From: Dechloromonas sp.
Lineage (GTDB): Bacteria > Pseudomonadota > Gammaproteobacteria > Burkholderiales > Rhodocyclaceae
DNA length: 64,000 nucleotides
Direction: 5' to 3'
NCBI GenBank assembly: GCA_011391255.1
Contig: JAABQV010000002.1
Location: forward strand, 132,057 to 196,056
In this document: piece by piece, positions 18,221-32,563 of the stretch
Position numbering within the stretch: the first letter of the stretch is position 1
Layout: each line of letters begins with the position of its first letter
Notes under the pieces: generated by a model
What the model saw: the letters and a program-made list of their open reading frames with translations, nothing else
Databases searched by the model: none
Told to the model about the DNA's origin: nothing
Position numbers and translations under genes: made by a program

Positions 18221-18700
18221 TTATTCGACGTTCAATTTGTTAAGTAGATACTCAAGAGCCAGCAAGTAGCCCTCATGCCCCAGCCCGCTGATGACGCCAA
18301 TAGCCAGGTCGGAAAAATAGGAGTGATGCCGAAAAGGCTCACGGGCATGCACGTTGGAAAGATGCACTTCGACGAAGGGGATGCTCACTGCCGCCAAGGC
18401 ATCACGCAAACCAACACTGGTATGCGTGTAAGCCGCCGGATTAATGATGATGGCGCGAACTTCCTGTTCGCGGGCGGCGTGAATCCGCTCAATGAGGGCG
18501 CCCTCGTGATTGCTCTGAAAAGTCTCCAACTCAACGCCGACGCCATCGGCCATGCGCACCAGGGCCAGATTGATGTCAGAGAGGGAGACGCGGCCGTAGT
18601 GCTCAGGCTCCCGCGTACCCAGCAAGTTAAGATTTGGCCCGTGCATCACCAGGATGCGAGGCTTATCGACTGGTATCGATGTTGTCTTTTGCTTCTTCAT
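18221..18700 (-). CDS. aroQ: 3-dehydroquinate dehydratase, type II
   Basis: Third step of the shikimate pathway: dehydration of 3-dehydroquinate by the dodecameric type II enzyme. At 159 aa it carries a ~15-residue N-terminal extension before the core start [22 protein letters not shown], whose tyrosine is the catalytic base region. [17 protein letters not shown] and PFVEVHLSN follow. The aroQ-accB-accC order is a widespread proteobacterial arrangement. The exact start is slightly uncertain because the Shine-Dalgarno signal is weak. Confidence 0.95.
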   Translation of the reverse strand: MKKQKTTSIPVDKPRILVMHGPNLNLLGTREPEHYGRVSLSDINLALVRMADGVGVELETFQSNHEGALIERIHAAREQEVRAIIINPAAYTHTSVGLRDALAAVSIPFVEVHLSNVHAREPFRHHSYFSDLAIGVISGLGHEGYLLALEYLLNKLNVE

Positions 18701-18739
18701 ACCTACAAGTTTGCCGCAAATCGCTACATTTTGTCCAGT

Positions 18740-19330
18740 CTATTCCGCGAGCAGCTTACGCAGGCCAGCGGCTTTCATTCGCTCGCGCGGGCGCCCGTCG
18801 CGGGTTTTTAAACTCACCCGCTCCAGTCGCGGCGGGTAAATCACCAGATTGGCATCGGCCGTATCGGTCTCCAAGAGTAAAACCGCTTCAACCCTCTCGT
18901 TACGCGGCTCTATGTGTTCGTAAACCATTTCGTGATTGAGCAAAAAAATCTCAACCTCCTTGGCGCTATCGGCAAAAATCTGGATATCAATGTGCGAATG
19001 CTCGCCGGCCGTACCGTCGGCCACGGATCCTGTCAGATAGGGATGGAATTCGTCGAGCAAATCAAGCAGCTCAAGAGCCGTATGGCGCAATGCCCGAAGG
19101 CGCTCCACCTGCTCTTCGTCTTGATACAAGCTGCGATATGCACGCAACTCTGCCTCAACTTCGGCGTTATCAGGAAAAGTCGTATGATCAGGCAGACCCA
19201 GCTGACGCGCCGCCTTGCGCTTGGCCTGATGGTAATCGGTCACCCCATCCTCGGCCATTAAGCGGGCAGCAACACTCGCGATGCTGGCCCGCGCACCACC
19301 AGACTGTCGGGCTTTTTCGTGAAAGGGCAT
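18740..19330 (-). CDS. Putative nucleotidyltransferase-fold protein
   Basis: A 196-aa protein that I recognise only at fold level. Residues ~100-135 read YLTGSVADGTAGEHSHIDIQIF, a GS...D-x-D arrangement like the nucleotidyltransferase (pol beta-like) core, with the two acidic residues in reach for metal binding; the C terminus is basic. The N-terminal ~90 residues are helical and charged (HQAKRKAARQLG). It is divergent from mpl, 50 bases away. The first D of the classic hGSxxxGxxxxxD pattern is replaced by another spacing, so catalytic activity is uncertain. Confidence 0.7.
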   Translation of the reverse strand: MPFHEKARQSGGARASIASVAARLMAEDGVTDYHQAKRKAARQLGLPDHTTFPDNAEVEAELRAYRSLYQDEEQVERLRALRHTALELLDLLDEFHPYLTGSVADGTAGEHSHIDIQIFADSAKEVEIFLLNHEMVYEHIEPRNERVEAVLLLETDTADANLVIYPPRLERVSLKTRDGRPRERMKAAGLRKLLAE

Positions 19331-19380
19331 ATCGGCTCGATCAGGGTAAAATCGTCCCCATTCTAACGGGTCTATGTGAC

Positions 19381-20727
19381 ATGCACATTCATATTCTAGG
19401 TATTTGCGGCACCTTCATGGGCGGCGTCGCCCAACTGGCAGTTGCCTCCGGCCATAAGGTTACCGGCTGCGACGCCAACGTCTACCCACCGATGAGCGAC
19501 CAGCTGCGTGCGGCCGGCGTTGATCTGATTGAAGGCTTTGGCCTCGAACAACTGGCGCTACAGCCTGACGTCTTTGTCGTCGGTAATGCAATCTCCCGCG
19601 GCAACCCGCTGCTGGAAGCGATTCTTGACCAGGGGCTGAACTATGTTTCCGGCCCGCAATGGTTGGCCGAAAACATCTTGCAAGGGCGCTGGATACTCGC
19701 CGTTGCCGGCACCCACGGCAAAACAACCACCAGCTCAATGCTCGCCTGGATACTCGAAGACGCCAACATGGATCCGGGCTTTCTGATTGGCGGCGTTCCC
19801 CTTAACTTCGGCGTCTCGGCACGCCTCGGTGGCACGCCGTTTTTCGTTATCGAGGCCGACGAATACGACACCGCCTTCTGCGACAAACGCTCCAAGTTTG
19901 TCCATTACCGCCCGCGAACCACTGTACTCAACAATCTTGAATTCGATCATGCAGACATTTTCGCCGATCTTGTCGCGATCGAAACCCAGTTTCACCATCT
20001 GGTGCGCACCCTGCCGTCCAATGGCCTAATCATCAGCAATGCCGCCGAGGCGAGTCTGGAAAACGTCCTGCGCCGTGGTTGCTGGACACCCATTGAACGC
20101 TTCAATGACAGCTCCGGCTATCTCTTCAGCGGCGACGATGCTAGCGGTGCCCTGATCATGCATGGCGCCGATGGCGAGATCGGCCGCTGTAACTGGCAAC
20201 TCTCCGGCGAACATAACCGCGCCAATGCCTGTGCAGCACTACTCGCCGCCCGCCATGTTGGCGTCCCCTTTGACAAAGGCCTCGAAGCCCTGTCGCGCTT
20301 CGTTAACGTCAAGCGGCGCATGGAACTGCGCGGCGAAGTTCGTGGCATTACGGTCTACGACGACTTCGCCCACCACCCGACGGCGATTGCCACCACCGTT
20401 GCCGGTCTGCGCCGCAAGATCGGTTCCGCACGGATACTTGCAGTGCTTGAGCCACGCTCTAACACGATGAAGCTGGGGACCATGAAAAGTCAGCTGCCGA
20501 CCAGCCTGAGCGAGGTCGACGCAGCGTTTTGCTATTCCGGCAACCTTGGCTGGGATGCGCGCGAAGCACTCGCGCCAATGGGCGAGCGCGCCATTGTCGA
20601 GGATGATTTGAATCTGCTGATCGCTAAAATCCTCAACGCCGCCCGCCCCGGTGACCATATTCTGGTCATGAGCAACGGCGGCTTTGGTGGCATCCACGGG
20701 AAACTCTTGGACGGTCTAGCTGCCTGA
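19381..20727 (+). CDS. mpl: UDP-N-acetylmuramate:L-Ala-gamma-D-Glu-meso-DAP ligase
   Basis: Murein-peptide ligase that joins recycled tripeptide to UDP-MurNAc, bypassing MurC-MurE. ATG 19381 gives MHIHILGICGTFMGGVAQLA, the Mpl start; 448 aa is family length. It has the Mur ligase ATP loop AVAGTHGKTTTSSML at ~107-121, VIEADEYDTAF, and DDFAHHPTAI near 340. The gene ends at a bidirectional terminator shared with maeB. Its presence with dapF, lysA and mrcA in this window gives a nearly continuous peptidoglycan theme. Confidence 0.96.
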   Translation: MHIHILGICGTFMGGVAQLAVASGHKVTGCDANVYPPMSDQLRAAGVDLIEGFGLEQLALQPDVFVVGNAISRGNPLLEAILDQGLNYVSGPQWLAENILQGRWILAVAGTHGKTTTSSMLAWILEDANMDPGFLIGGVPLNFGVSARLGGTPFFVIEADEYDTAFCDKRSKFVHYRPRTTVLNNLEFDHADIFADLVAIETQFHHLVRTLPSNGLIISNAAEASLENVLRRGCWTPIERFNDSSGYLFSGDDASGALIMHGADGEIGRCNWQLSGEHNRANACAALLAARHVGVPFDKGLEALSRFVNVKRRMELRGEVRGITVYDDFAHHPTAIATTVAGLRRKIGSARILAVLEPRSNTMKLGTMKSQLPTSLSEVDAAFCYSGNLGWDAREALAPMGERAIVEDDLNLLIAKILNAARPGDHILVMSNGGFGGIHGKLLDGLAA

Positions 20728-20756
20728 CTGTTGCGGTCAACCGCGAAAACACGCAA

Positions 20757-20784
20757 AGAAAGAGGAGGGGCAGCCTCCTCTTTT
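20757..20784. terminator. Bidirectional terminator between mpl and maeB
   Basis: AAAGAGGAGG (20759-20768) pairs with CCTCCTCTTT (20774-20783) around a five-base loop. The A-tract on one side and T-tract on the other make it usable on both strands, as expected between convergent genes. Confidence 0.85.
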
Positions 20785-20801
20785 CAATTTTCAAACCCGG
20801 A

Positions 20802-23078
<2,277 letters not shown>

Positions 23079-23162
23079 GAAATCTCCTCGGAACGTAAAA
23101 TAGGGAAAGCGCGACAGGGTACCCGAAAGCACCCCTAGCCGCAAAATCTGAGCCGGTTTGGG

Positions 23163-24536
23163 CTACTTTTTCGCTTTTACCGGCCGAACCCAACCAGCCA
23201 GAGAAATTTGTTTGGCGCGTGATACCGTCAACGTATCAGGTGGGGCATTTTTTGTCAGGGTTGTACCAGCCCCCAAAGTTGCTCCCCGACCCACGGTCAC
23301 CGGCGCAACCAACTGAGTGTCTGAACCGATAAATACATCGTCTTCGATAATGGTCTTGTGTTTGTTGGCACCATCGTAATTACAGGTGATGGTGCCCGCG
23401 CCAACATTGACGCGCTGGCCAATTTCGGCATCACCAATATATGCAAGGTGATTTGCTTTTGACTGGGCGCCGATTTTGCTCTTCTTCACTTCGACAAAGT
23501 TCCCGATGTGCACTTCAGGGCCAAGCTCGGCGCCGGGACGCAATCGCGCATACGGACCAAGCACGCCATCAGGACCGATCACAGCCTCCTCAAAATGGCA
23601 GAAGGCGGCTATCCGAGTACCGGCGCCAACATTGACGTTCTTCAATACGCAATACGGCCCAACCTCAACGGCATCAGCCAACTCAACCTTGCCCTCAAAA
23701 ACACAGCCGACATCGATAAACACATCGCGACCATAAGTTAGCTCACCGCGCACGTCGATTCTTGCCGGATCAGCCAGGCGCACGCCGCCGAGCAGCATCG
23801 CATCGGCAATGTTGCGCTGATGAGCACGTTCCAGTTCAGCGAGTTGCACCTTGCTATTGACGCCCAGCACTTCCCATTCACCGTCAGGCTGCGCCGTATG
23901 CACCGGAACACCTTCGGCAACGGCCAGCGCAACAATATCGGTCAGGTAGTACTCACCTTGGGCGTTGGTGTTGGACAGCTTCCCGAGCCAATCAGCCAAT
24001 CTGGTTGAGGGAATCGCCATGATGCCCGTGTTGACCTCCTGAATATGCTTCTCTTCAGGATTCGCATCCTTCTCCTCGACGATGCGCTCAACCTTGCCCG
24101 CCTTATCGCGGACGATGCGCCCATAACCGTGCGGATTCGCCAAATTTACCGTCAGAACGGCGAGACCGTCCCTACCCGCCCGCAACAATCGCTTGAGTGT
24201 TGAAGCCTTGGTCAGCGGCACATCACCGTAAAGAACCAATGTCTGGCCTTCGCTCGAAATCAGCGGCAAACCCTGCGCGACTGCGTGACCTGTGCCCAGT
24301 TGCGGCTCCTGCTTGGCCCACAAAATATCGTCCGAGTTCAGCGTTGACCGCACCACCTCTCCGCCATGGCCGTAAATCACCACCAGCTTATCCACCGCCA
24401 GTTTTCGTACTGTATCAATGACGTGCTGAGCCAAAGCTTTTCCTGCCACCGGGTGCAAAACCTTGGGCAGATTAGAATGCATGCGCTTGCCTTGGCCAGC
24501 TGCAAGAATGACAACTTGTACAGGCGTTTCAGCCAT
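23163..24536 (-). CDS. glmU: Bifunctional GlcNAc-1-P uridyltransferase / GlcN-1-P acetyltransferase
   Basis: Makes UDP-GlcNAc for peptidoglycan and lipid A. ATG 24536 is preceded by GGAG; 457 aa is full length. The N-terminal pyrophosphorylase domain has LAAGQGKRM (~12-20) and LYGDVPL; the C-terminal left-handed beta-helix (~250-440) is built of hexapeptide repeats such as [20 protein letters not shown] and ends at the acetyltransferase site [10 protein letters not shown]. It is downstream of gltD, with a hairpin in the 69-base gap. It complements glmS at 9.7 kb in the same pathway. Confidence 0.97.
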   Translation of the reverse strand: MAETPVQVVILAAGQGKRMHSNLPKVLHPVAGKALAQHVIDTVRKLAVDKLVVIYGHGGEVVRSTLNSDDILWAKQEPQLGTGHAVAQGLPLISSEGQTLVLYGDVPLTKASTLKRLLRAGRDGLAVLTVNLANPHGYGRIVRDKAGKVERIVEEKDANPEEKHIQEVNTGIMAIPSTRLADWLGKLSNTNAQGEYYLTDIVALAVAEGVPVHTAQPDGEWEVLGVNSKVQLAELERAHQRNIADAMLLGGVRLADPARIDVRGELTYGRDVFIDVGCVFEGKVELADAVEVGPYCVLKNVNVGAGTRIAAFCHFEEAVIGPDGVLGPYARLRPGAELGPEVHIGNFVEVKKSKIGAQSKANHLAYIGDAEIGQRVNVGAGTITCNYDGANKHKTIIEDDVFIGSDTQLVAPVTVGRGATLGAGTTLTKNAPPDTLTVSRAKQISLAGWVRPVKAKK

Positions 24537-24556
24537 TTTTTGAACTCCGGAAATGA

Positions 24557-24581
24557 CGAAGGCGACCATTGGCCGCCTTCG
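24557..24581 (-). terminator. Hairpin in the gltD-glmU gap, no U-tract
   Basis: CGAAGGCG (24557-24564) and CGCCTTCG (24574-24581) are perfect 8-base arms around nine bases. There is no T-run after either arm, so it may be an RNA-processing or stability hairpin rather than an intrinsic terminator. Confidence 0.45.
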
Positions 24582-24605
24582 GATTATCGCATGCAGCCAG
24601 TTTTA

Positions 24606-26072
24606 TTAACGCGGCAGGGTCGTACAACCCATCAGGAAATTATCAACCTCACGTGCAGTCTGGCGACCTTCACGGATCGCCCAAACAACCAGTGATTGCC
24701 CGCGACGCACGTCACCTGCGGCATAGACCTTGGCGACATTGGTTGCATAACATCCCTCACCATCGGTAGTCGCCTTGGCGTTGGCACGGCTGTCCTTCTC
24801 GACACCAAAGGCATCAAGCAGGCTGCCGACCGGATTGGTAAAGCCCATGGCGAGGAAGGCGTTGTCGCATGGCAGTTCAAACTCGGAGCCGGCGACTTCG
24901 CTCATCTTGCCGTCACTCCATTCGAGGCGAACCGCTTTAAGCGCTTTGACATTGCCCTTGCCATCATCGACAAAGCCTTTGGTTGCCACCGCGAAGTCAC
25001 GCGTACAGCCTTCGTCATGCGAGGATGAGGTGCGCAGCTTGTACGGCCAGTAAGGCCAGGTCAGCGACTTGTTTTCTTCTTCCGGCGGCATCGGCATCAG
25101 TTCAAACTGGGTGATCGATGCAGCGCCGTGACGGTTGGAGGTGCCGACGCAATCGGAGCCGGTATCGCCGCCACCAATCACGATAACGTGCTTGCCCTTG
25201 ACGTTGATCGGATTCGCCTTACCCTGCTGGACTTCCTTATTTTGCGGAATCAGAAACTCAAGGGCACCGTAGATGCCTTTAAGCTCGCGGCCAGGTACCG
25301 GCAGATCACGCGACACTTCAGAGCCGGCGGCGAGAATCACAGCATCGAACTGTGCGGTCAACTGCTCGGCGGAGACGAATTCTGTCGCGTCATTGTTGAT
25401 CCCTGCCGGCAGATCCTTGGAGCCGATAACGACTTTGGTCTTGAAGGTGACGCCTTCAGCTTCCATCTGCGCCACGCGGCGATCAACGACGGTCTTTTCC
25501 ATTTTGAAGTCAGGAATGCCGTAGGCGAGCAGGCCTCCGAGGCGGTCACTCTTCTCGAACACCGTCACGTCATGGCCGACACGCGCCAGTTGCTGGGCAG
25601 CTGCCAGTCCAGCCGGGCCGGAACCAACAACGGCAACCTTCTTGCCAGTTTTCGACTTCGGCGGTTGCGGCACGACCCAACCGGATTCCCAGCCCTTGTC
25701 GATAATGAAATGCTCAATCGATTTGATACCGACCGGATTGGCATTAATCCCCAGCGTGCAGGCCGCTTCACAGGGCGCCGGACAAATGCGGCCGGTGAAG
25801 TCGGGGAAGTTGTTGGTGGAATGAAGCACATCGAGCGCCTGTTTCCAGTTGCCGCGATAAACCAGATCATTCCAGTCGGGAATAATGTTGTTTACCGGGC
25901 AGCCGTTGTTGCAGAACGGAATCCCGCAATCCATGCAGCGCGCGCCCTGGGTCTTGGCATCTTCATCGTTCAGGGTATGAACGAATTCCTTGTAGTTCTT
26001 AAGACGATGCTCAATCGGGTCGTAAGCCTCGGAAAGGCGGTCGAACTCCATAAAACCAGTCGGCTTACCCAT
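24606..26072 (-). CDS. gltD: Glutamate synthase (NADPH), small subunit
   Basis: Passes electrons from NADPH through FAD and 4Fe-4S clusters to the large subunit. The ATG at 26072 overlaps the gltB stop by one base; the 488-aa product starts [19 protein letters not shown]. The N-terminal cluster region has [17 protein letters not shown] and [15 protein letters not shown]. Two Rossmann loops follow, [18 protein letters not shown] for FAD and [11 protein letters not shown] for NADPH. It is the second gene of the gltBD operon. Confidence 0.97.
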   Translation of the reverse strand: MGKPTGFMEFDRLSEAYDPIEHRLKNYKEFVHTLNDEDAKTQGARCMDCGIPFCNNGCPVNNIIPDWNDLVYRGNWKQALDVLHSTNNFPDFTGRICPAPCEAACTLGINANPVGIKSIEHFIIDKGWESGWVVPQPPKSKTGKKVAVVGSGPAGLAAAQQLARVGHDVTVFEKSDRLGGLLAYGIPDFKMEKTVVDRRVAQMEAEGVTFKTKVVIGSKDLPAGINNDATEFVSAEQLTAQFDAVILAAGSEVSRDLPVPGRELKGIYGALEFLIPQNKEVQQGKANPINVKGKHVIVIGGGDTGSDCVGTSNRHGAASITQFELMPMPPEEENKSLTWPYWPYKLRTSSSHDEGCTRDFAVATKGFVDDGKGNVKALKAVRLEWSDGKMSEVAGSEFELPCDNAFLAMGFTNPVGSLLDAFGVEKDSRANAKATTDGEGCYATNVAKVYAAGDVRRGQSLVVWAIREGRQTAREVDNFLMGCTTLPR

Positions 26073-29000
26073 TATGCGGCCTCCTTTTGTGCAGCAGCGG
26101 CCATCTCGGTGAGCGCGCGCTTGTACTCGTGGGGATAGATCTTGACGAACTTGTCGCGGTAAACCTCCCAATTGGCCAGAATATTCTTGGCCGTTTGGCT
26201 GCCGGTATATTCGCCGTGCCGCGTGATGAGGTCCTTGAGCTGAGTTTCATCAGCCAACCCTAGATGCTGTGGTTCGCCAGCAGCCTGCCGATTTGCCGGC
26301 AAGACTTTTTCGAGGGCGACCTGAGCCAGATTGCAGCGCTGCTTGAAAATACCGTCTTCGTCCAGCACGTACGCGATACCGCCCGACATGCCGGCAGCAA
26401 AATTGCGCCCGGTCAGGCCAAGAACGACGACCGTACCGCCAGTCATGTATTCGCAACCATGGTCGCCAACACCTTCAACGACGGCCGTGCCACCGGAGTT
26501 ACGAACAGCGAAACGTTCGCCACCGACACCGGCAAGGAAGACCTCACCAGCCGTTGCACCGTAAAGCACGGTGTTGCCGACAATGATGTTTTCCTGGGTC
26601 TTGCCCCGAAAATCCGCATGTGGCTTGATGATGATGCGACCACCGGAGAGGCCCTTGCCGACATAGTCGTTGCCTTCGCCAGTCAGCTCGAGCGTCACGC
26701 CTTTGGCCAGGAATGCTGCAAAGCTCTGGCCAGCAGTTCCGCTCAGCTTGACGTGAATGGTGTCATCGGGCAGCCCGGCATCCCCGTAGCGCTTGGCTAC
26801 TTCGCCCGAGAGCATGGTGCCGCAGGTGCGGTTTACGTTGATGATGCGGGTTTCAATCTGAACCTTCTGCCCCTTTTCCAGCGCCGGCTTGGCTTGATCG
26901 ATCAATTTGTGATCAAGCGCTTTACTCAGGCCGTGATCCTGGTCTTCGGTCTGACGACGCGGCTCACTCGCCGGCACTGCCGGCTGGTGGAAGACGCGGG
27001 TGAAATCGAGCCCTTTGGCCTTCCAGTGATCAATACCCGGACGCATGTTGAGCAGATCAACCCGGCCAATCAAATCATCGAACTTACTGATACCCAATTC
27101 GGCCATCAACTCGCGTACCTCTTCGGCAACGAAGAAGAAGTAATTGACGACGTGTTCCGGCTGACCGGTAAAGCGCTTGCGTAGCTCAGGGTCTTGCGTG
27201 GCGACACCGACCGGGCAAGTATTGAGGTGACACTTGCGCATCATGATGCAGCCTTCAACAACCAGTGGCGCGGTGGCAAAGCCGAATTCGTCGGCCCCGA
27301 GCAAGGCGCCAATGACAACGTCGCGGCCGGTCTTCATCTGGCCATCGACCTGAACGCGGATACGGCTGCGCAGCCGATTGAGCACCAGAGTCTGCTGCGT
27401 TTCAGCCAGGCCAAGTTCCCACGGCGTCCCGGCATGCTTGATCGATGACTGCGGGGAAGCGCCCGTACCGCCGTCAAAACCGGCGATCACGACATGATCG
27501 GCCTTGGCCTTGGCGACACCGGCAGCAACCGTACCGACACCGACCTCGGAAACTAGCTTGACCGAGATTGAGGCCTTGGAGTTGGCGTTTTTCAGATCGT
27601 GAATCAGCTGCGCCAAATCCTCAATTGAGTAGATGTCGTGATGCGGCGGCGGCGAAATCAGGCCGACGCCCGGCACTGAATGGCGCAGGAAGCCAATGTA
27701 CTCGGAAACTTTATGCCCCGGTAGCTGGCCGCCCTCGCCCGGCTTGGCACCTTGGGCCATCTTGATCTGGATCTGGTCGGCGTTGACCAGATACTCGGTG
27801 GTCACGCCAAAGCGCCCGGATGCGACCTGCTTGATCGAGGAACGTAACGAATCGCCTTCCTTCATTTCAAGATCGCGGGCAACCCGGGTCGGCCCGATGA
27901 TTTCAGACAACATCGTGCCAGCCTTGACCGGCGCGAAACGGCTGGCGTCTTCACCACCCTCGCCGGTGTTTGATTTGCCGCCGATACGGTTCATGGCAAT
28001 CGCCAGCGTCGTATGCGACTCCGTGGAAATCGCGCCAAGAGAAATCGCTCCGGTCGCAAAGCGCTTGACGATCTCCTTGGCCGACTCAACCTGATCCAGC
28101 GGAATCGGCGCGGCGCTTGGCTTGAACTCGAAAAGACCGCGCAAGGTGAGGTGACGCTTAGTCTGATCATTGATCAGCTTTGCGTATTCCTTGTAGGTAT
28201 CGTATTTGTTGGAGCGCGTAGCGTGCTGGAGCTTGGCGATACTGTCCGGCGTCCACATGTGTTCTTCACCGCGGATCCGGAAGGCGTAGTCGCCGCCCGC
28301 ATCAAGCATGGTACCCAGGACCTGGTCATTGGAGAAAGCGTCACGATGCAAGCGAATCGACTCTTCCGAAACCTCGAAAATGCCGATACCTTCGATGTTG
28401 GAAGGCGTGCCGGTAAAGTATTTCTCGACAAAATCCTTCTGCAAACCGATGGCTTCAAAAATCTGCGCACCGGTGTAAGACATGTAGGTGGAAATGCCCA
28501 TTTTGGACATCACCTTCATCAGCCCCTTGCCAATCGCCTTGACGTAATTCTTGACGTACTTGTCAGCCTTCTCGGCGTCGCCCTTGGCCATCGCTTCAAT
28601 GGTTTCTAGTGCCAGATAAGGGTGCACCGCTTCGGCACCGTATCCACCAAGCAAAGCAAAGTGATGCGTTTCACGCGCCGAACCGGTTTCAACCACGAGG
28701 CCGGTGCTGGTGCGCAAGCCTTTTTTGACCAGATGCTGATGGATCGCAGAGGTGGCAAGCAGCGCTGGAATCGCGACATGGTCGGCATCCAGCTTGCGGT
28801 CAGAGACGATCAGGATATTACAACCCGAACGCACAGCATCGAGCGCGTCTGCCGCCAGCGAAGCCAAGCGTGCCTCAATGCCGGCGGCGCCCCATGCCAC
28901 CGGATAGCAAATATCCAGCTCGAAGGAGCGAAATTTGCCGGAGGTGTATTTTTCGATATGACGCAGCTTCTTCATATCGGTCGCGGTCAGCACCGGCTGT

Positions 29001-30706
29001 GAGACTTCCAGACGGATCGGCGGATTGATGTCGGTGGTGTTGAGCAGATTCGGCTTCGGGCCGACAAACGACACCAGCGACATGACCAGCTCTTCACGAA
29101 TCGGGTCAATCGGCGGATTGGTTACCTGCGCGAATAACTGCTTGAAGTAGGTGTATAGCGTCTTGCTCTTATTCGACAACACCGGCAGTGCAGAGTCGGT
29201 GCCCATTGAGCCAGTAGCCTCTTCACCGTTTTGCACCATCGGCTCGAGGATGACCTTGATATCTTCCTGCGTGTAGCCGAAGGCCTGCTGGCGATCAAGG
29301 ATGGAGGCCTGCACAGTCTCGGTGATTTCGGCCGGGGCGGGCACGGCATCGAGCTTGATACGGATTTTCTCGATCCACTCGCGGTAAGGCTTGGCCTTGG
29401 CCAACGACTCCTTAAGTTCTGTATCGTCAATGATGCGCCCCTGATCGAGGTCGATCAGGAACATTTTGCCTGGCTGCAAACGCCATTTCTTGACGATTTT
29501 TTTATCGGGAATCGGCAGAACACCGGATTCGGAAGCCATGACCACGAGGTCGTCATCGGTGACCAGATAACGCGCCGGACGCAAGCCGTTGCGATCCAGC
29601 GTTGCGCCGATCTGGCGGCCATCGGTAAAGGCGACGGCCGCCGGGCCATCCCATGGCTCCATCATCGCAGCGTGGTATTCGTAGAAAGCGCGACGGTTTT
29701 CGTCCATCAGCGTGTGCTTTTCCCAAGCCTCCGGGATCATCAGCATCATCGCCTGAGCCATCGAGTAACCGCCCATCACCAGCAATTCGAGAGCGTTGTC
29801 GAAGGAGGCCGAGTCGGACTGATCCGGGTAATGCAACGGCCAGACTTTCTTTAGGTCATCCCCAAGGATCGGCGATGAAATCGCCTGTTCGCGCGCCTTG
29901 AACCAGTTGACGTTGCCGCGCACAGTATTGATTTCGCCGTTGTGGGCAATGTAACGGAAGGGGTGGGCAAGATCCCAGGTCGGGAAAGTATTAGTTGAAA
30001 AACGTTGGTGCACCAGCGCCAAAGCTGAAACCGTGCGCTTGTCCTGGAGGTCGAGGTAATAGACACCGACCTGATCGGCGAGCAACAGGCCTTTGTAATT
30101 AACCGTACGCGCCGAGAACGATGGCACGTAAAACTCCTGGCCGAACTTGAGCTTTAGCGACTTGATGGCGTTCGCAGCACGGCGGCGAATAATGTAAAGC
30201 TTGCGCTCGAGTGCATCGGTGACGAAAACATCCGGGCCGCGGCCGACAAAAACCTGCCGGATCACCGGCTCTTTTGCTCTGACCGTTGGCGACATCGGCA
30301 TTTCACGATTCACCGGCACCTCGCGCCAACCGAGAATGACTTGGCCTTCGGCACATACCGAGCGCTCAATTTCCTCAACGCACGCATGGCGCGAAGCAGC
30401 CTCCTGCGGCAGGAAGACCATACCGACGCCGTACTCGCCCTGCGGCGGCAATTCAACGCCCTGCTTGGCCATTTCTTCGCGGTAAAACTGATCCGGAATC
30501 TGCATCAGAATACCGGCACCGTCGCCTTGCAGCGGGTCGGCACCGACGGCACCACGATGATCCAGATTTTTCAGGATCAACAAACCCTGCTCGACGATGC
30601 TGTGGCTTTTCTGCCCCTTGAAGTGAGCAACAAAGCCCACACCGCAAGCGTCATGCTCGTTGGCAGGGTCGTACAAACCCTGACGATCAGGTACAGCCGA
30701 TTCCAT
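26072..30706 (-). CDS. gltB: Glutamate synthase (NADPH), large subunit
   Basis: Converts 2-oxoglutarate and glutamine into two glutamates. ATG 30706, with AAGGA upstream, gives 1544 aa; a TTG 21 bases further up is less likely. A 20-residue propeptide ends before Cys21 in HDACGVGF, the glutaminase nucleophile freed by cleavage. Then follow the central domain, the FMN-binding synthase domain ([41 protein letters not shown]), the 3Fe-4S region [21 protein letters not shown], and the C-terminal beta-helix. A good promoter lies 106-134 bases upstream. Confidence 0.97.
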   Translation of the reverse strand: MESAVPDRQGLYDPANEHDACGVGFVAHFKGQKSHSIVEQGLLILKNLDHRGAVGADPLQGDGAGILMQIPDQFYREEMAKQGVELPPQGEYGVGMVFLPQEAASRHACVEEIERSVCAEGQVILGWREVPVNREMPMSPTVRAKEPVIRQVFVGRGPDVFVTDALERKLYIIRRRAANAIKSLKLKFGQEFYVPSFSARTVNYKGLLLADQVGVYYLDLQDKRTVSALALVHQRFSTNTFPTWDLAHPFRYIAHNGEINTVRGNVNWFKAREQAISSPILGDDLKKVWPLHYPDQSDSASFDNALELLVMGGYSMAQAMMLMIPEAWEKHTLMDENRRAFYEYHAAMMEPWDGPAAVAFTDGRQIGATLDRNGLRPARYLVTDDDLVVMASESGVLPIPDKKIVKKWRLQPGKMFLIDLDQGRIIDDTELKESLAKAKPYREWIEKIRIKLDAVPAPAEITETVQASILDRQQAFGYTQEDIKVILEPMVQNGEEATGSMGTDSALPVLSNKSKTLYTYFKQLFAQVTNPPIDPIREELVMSLVSFVGPKPNLLNTTDINPPIRLEVSQPVLTATDMKKLRHIEKYTSGKFRSFELDICYPVAWGAAGIEARLASLAADALDAVRSGCNILIVSDRKLDADHVAIPALLATSAIHQHLVKKGLRTSTGLVVETGSARETHHFALLGGYGAEAVHPYLALETIEAMAKGDAEKADKYVKNYVKAIGKGLMKVMSKMGISTYMSYTGAQIFEAIGLQKDFVEKYFTGTPSNIEGIGIFEVSEESIRLHRDAFSNDQVLGTMLDAGGDYAFRIRGEEHMWTPDSIAKLQHATRSNKYDTYKEYAKLINDQTKRHLTLRGLFEFKPSAAPIPLDQVESAKEIVKRFATGAISLGAISTESHTTLAIAMNRIGGKSNTGEGGEDASRFAPVKAGTMLSEIIGPTRVARDLEMKEGDSLRSSIKQVASGRFGVTTEYLVNADQIQIKMAQGAKPGEGGQLPGHKVSEYIGFLRHSVPGVGLISPPPHHDIYSIEDLAQLIHDLKNANSKASISVKLVSEVGVGTVAAGVAKAKADHVVIAGFDGGTGASPQSSIKHAGTPWELGLAETQQTLVLNRLRSRIRVQVDGQMKTGRDVVIGALLGADEFGFATAPLVVEGCIMMRKCHLNTCPVGVATQDPELRKRFTGQPEHVVNYFFFVAEEVRELMAELGISKFDDLIGRVDLLNMRPGIDHWKAKGLDFTRVFHQPAVPASEPRRQTEDQDHGLSKALDHKLIDQAKPALEKGQKVQIETRIINVNRTCGTMLSGEVAKRYGDAGLPDDTIHVKLSGTAGQSFAAFLAKGVTLELTGEGNDYVGKGLSGGRIIIKPHADFRGKTQENIIVGNTVLYGATAGEVFLAGVGGERFAVRNSGGTAVVEGVGDHGCEYMTGGTVVVLGLTGRNFAAGMSGGIAYVLDEDGIFKQRCNLAQVALEKVLPANRQAAGEPQHLGLADETQLKDLITRHGEYTGSQTAKNILANWEVYRDKFVKIYPHEYKRALTEMAAAAQKEAA

Positions 30707-30811
30707 CACACGCGTTCCTTCAGTCAACTCAGCCTACAACCGGCTGAAAACAATAAAAGCCATGGATTGCCTTGGCAACCCAGACCTGTACGAAATTTTT
30801 GGCAGCCACAG

Positions 30812-30840
30812 AATATACTGGCAAAGTCTCGTAGATTCAA
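30812..30840 (-). promoter_or_regulatory. Sigma-70-type promoter for gltBD
   Basis: On the minus strand TTGAAT (30840-30835) and TATATT (30817-30812) are 17 bases apart, in the 183-base gap between aroB and gltB. The predicted transcript starts near 30805, leaving a ~100-base leader. The gap holds no gene that I can support. Confidence 0.6.
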
Positions 30841-30889
30841 GATGCTGCGACGCACCAAGAAGGTTCTTAAACTTCAGACAAAACCCCGT

Positions 30890-31972
30890 TTAGGTGCAGC
30901 AGGCGCTGATCGAGGCTAATATTTCCCGCTCACTGGCCACATCCGAAACAATCGCCTCACCAATTCCCTTCATCAACACAAGCCGCAACTTGCCGTCCTG
31001 CACTTTTTTATCGTGCCGCATCAGCTCAAGATAGCGTTCCGCAGGCATCTGCGGGCCACGCACTGGCAATCCAGCATTAATAAACAATTTTTTAACCCGA
31101 AAAACGTCGTCGACCGTAACAAGCCCTATTCGACACGACAAATCCATTGCAATTAGCGTGCCGGCGGAAATCGCCTCACCATGCAGCCATTCACCGTAAC
31201 CCATACCGGTTTCAATCGCGTGGCCGAAGGTGTGCCCGAGATTAAGCAAGGCGCGCTCGCCGGTTTCGCGCTCATCAGCGGCGACCACGTCCGCCTTGTT
31301 GGCGCATGAACGTTGGACGGCATAGGCCAGCGCCTGACGATCCCGCGCCAGTAACAACTGGATATTGGCCTCCAGCCAGTCAAAAAATTCGGGGTCGCGT
31401 ATCAGTCCGTACTTGATGACTTCAGCTAAACCGGCGCGCAACTCGCGATCAGGCAGGGTATCGAGCGTTGAAATATCGGCCAATACCAGTTGTGGCTGGT
31501 AGAACGCTCCAATCATGTTCTTGCCGAGCGGGTGATTGATCGCCGTTTTGCCACCCACCGAAGAATCTACCTGAGAAAGCAATGTTGTCGGCACCTGAAT
31601 AAATGGCATTCCACGTTGGTAACAGGATGCGGCAAAGCCACCCATATCTCCAATCACGCCACCACCCAAAGCAATCAGGGTGGTGCTACGCTCGCAATGC
31701 GCGTCGAGCAGGGCATCAAAAATCTGATTCAGGGTTTCCCAGGTTTTGTAGCGCTCGCCATCCAGCAGAATTACCGGCAAGGCATCGACGCCTAGTACAC
31801 CCAGCGTTGCCATCAGCCGATCCAGATAGAGTGGCGCGACGGTTACATTGGTAACGACCACCGCTTTTTTGTTTTTTAGATGCGGCTGTAGTAAATCTGC
31901 CCGCGACAACAGGTTGACACCAATATGAATCGGGTAGGAGCGCTCGGCGAGCGAAACTTTCAGGGTTTGCAT
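30890..31972 (-). CDS. aroB: 3-dehydroquinate synthase
   Basis: Second shikimate step, converting DAHP to 3-dehydroquinate with NAD and zinc. The 360-aa protein has the NAD pocket ([22 protein letters not shown]), [25 protein letters not shown] split over ~125-150, and metal-binding [11 protein letters not shown] near 262. The start overlaps the aroK 3' end by 13 bases. pilQ-aroK-aroB is a classical proteobacterial order, although a terminator separates pilQ here. Confidence 0.97.
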   Translation of the reverse strand: MQTLKVSLAERSYPIHIGVNLLSRADLLQPHLKNKKAVVVTNVTVAPLYLDRLMATLGVLGVDALPVILLDGERYKTWETLNQIFDALLDAHCERSTTLIALGGGVIGDMGGFAASCYQRGMPFIQVPTTLLSQVDSSVGGKTAINHPLGKNMIGAFYQPQLVLADISTLDTLPDRELRAGLAEVIKYGLIRDPEFFDWLEANIQLLLARDRQALAYAVQRSCANKADVVAADERETGERALLNLGHTFGHAIETGMGYGEWLHGEAISAGTLIAMDLSCRIGLVTVDDVFRVKKLFINAGLPVRGPQMPAERYLELMRHDKKVQDGKLRLVLMKGIGEAIVSDVASEREILASISACCT

Positions 31973-32487
31973 AGACGATTGAACTCACGTAATAGATGCT
32001 GAACAATGCCCGAGGCCACCAGTCGCCCACCCTCGATTGTCTCATGCGCCACTTCGCGATAGAGCGGATCACGCAACGTGTGGAGTTCCTCTAGCTTGGC
32101 GAGCGGGTCGGGAACGCTTAGCAACGGACGGTTCCGGTCATGGCGAGTACGCTCAAAGAGCAATGCGGGCGGCACATTGAGATAAACCACCCAACCGGTA
32201 TCGTGCAGCAAACGGCGGTTTTCGGGGTTTAAAACAACGCCACCGCCAGTGGCCATCACCATGTTTTGCCCTGCTGTCAATTCTGCAATCGCCTGCGCCT
32301 CGCGGCGACGAAAACCCTCTTCGCCTTCAATTTCAAAAATTGTCGGAATCGCAACGCCGGTTCGCGCGACGATTTCATGATCGGAATCAAAAAAAGGACG
32401 CCCAAGCCGCCGCGCCAACTGGCGACCAACCGTCGTTTTGCCAGCCCCCATCAGGCCAACCAGATAGATATTATGACTCGCTTGCAC
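31960..32487 (-). CDS. aroK: Shikimate kinase
   Basis: Phosphorylates shikimate at O3. The 175-aa P-loop kinase has [15 protein letters not shown] (Walker A, ~11-25), the shikimate-binding FFDSDHEI with the DxD pair, and MATGGGVVL. Its last 13 bases overlap aroB. A strong terminator ends pilQ transcripts 30-55 bases before its start, so aroKB expression needs read-through or a promoter in the short gap; none is obvious. Confidence 0.97.
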   Translation of the reverse strand: MQASHNIYLVGLMGAGKTTVGRQLARRLGRPFFDSDHEIVARTGVAIPTIFEIEGEEGFRRREAQAIAELTAGQNMVMATGGGVVLNPENRRLLHDTGWVVYLNVPPALLFERTRHDRNRPLLSVPDPLAKLEELHTLRDPLYREVAHETIEGGRLVASGIVQHLLREFNRLCKP

Positions 32488-32516
32488 CGCTGAATTGTAT
32501 CCGATTGCCGGCTGAC

Positions 32517-32542
32517 AAAAAAAAGGGCCGGCGAACCGGCCC
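32517..32542 (-). terminator. Intrinsic terminator after pilQ
   Basis: On the minus strand GGGCCGG-TTCG-CCGGCCC is followed by eight T residues. A seven-base GC stem with a stable UUCG tetraloop and U-tract is a textbook terminator, placed 22 bases after the pilQ stop. Confidence 0.93.
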
Positions 32543-32563
32543 GTCTAAATATCAGTATTTCTT

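Noticed and set aside
25128-27184. Long plus-strand open frames (336 and 306 codons) opposite gltD and gltB
   Set aside because: They lie wholly inside well-recognised genes and have no recognisable domains; stop-codon scarcity in GC-rich antisense DNA explains them.
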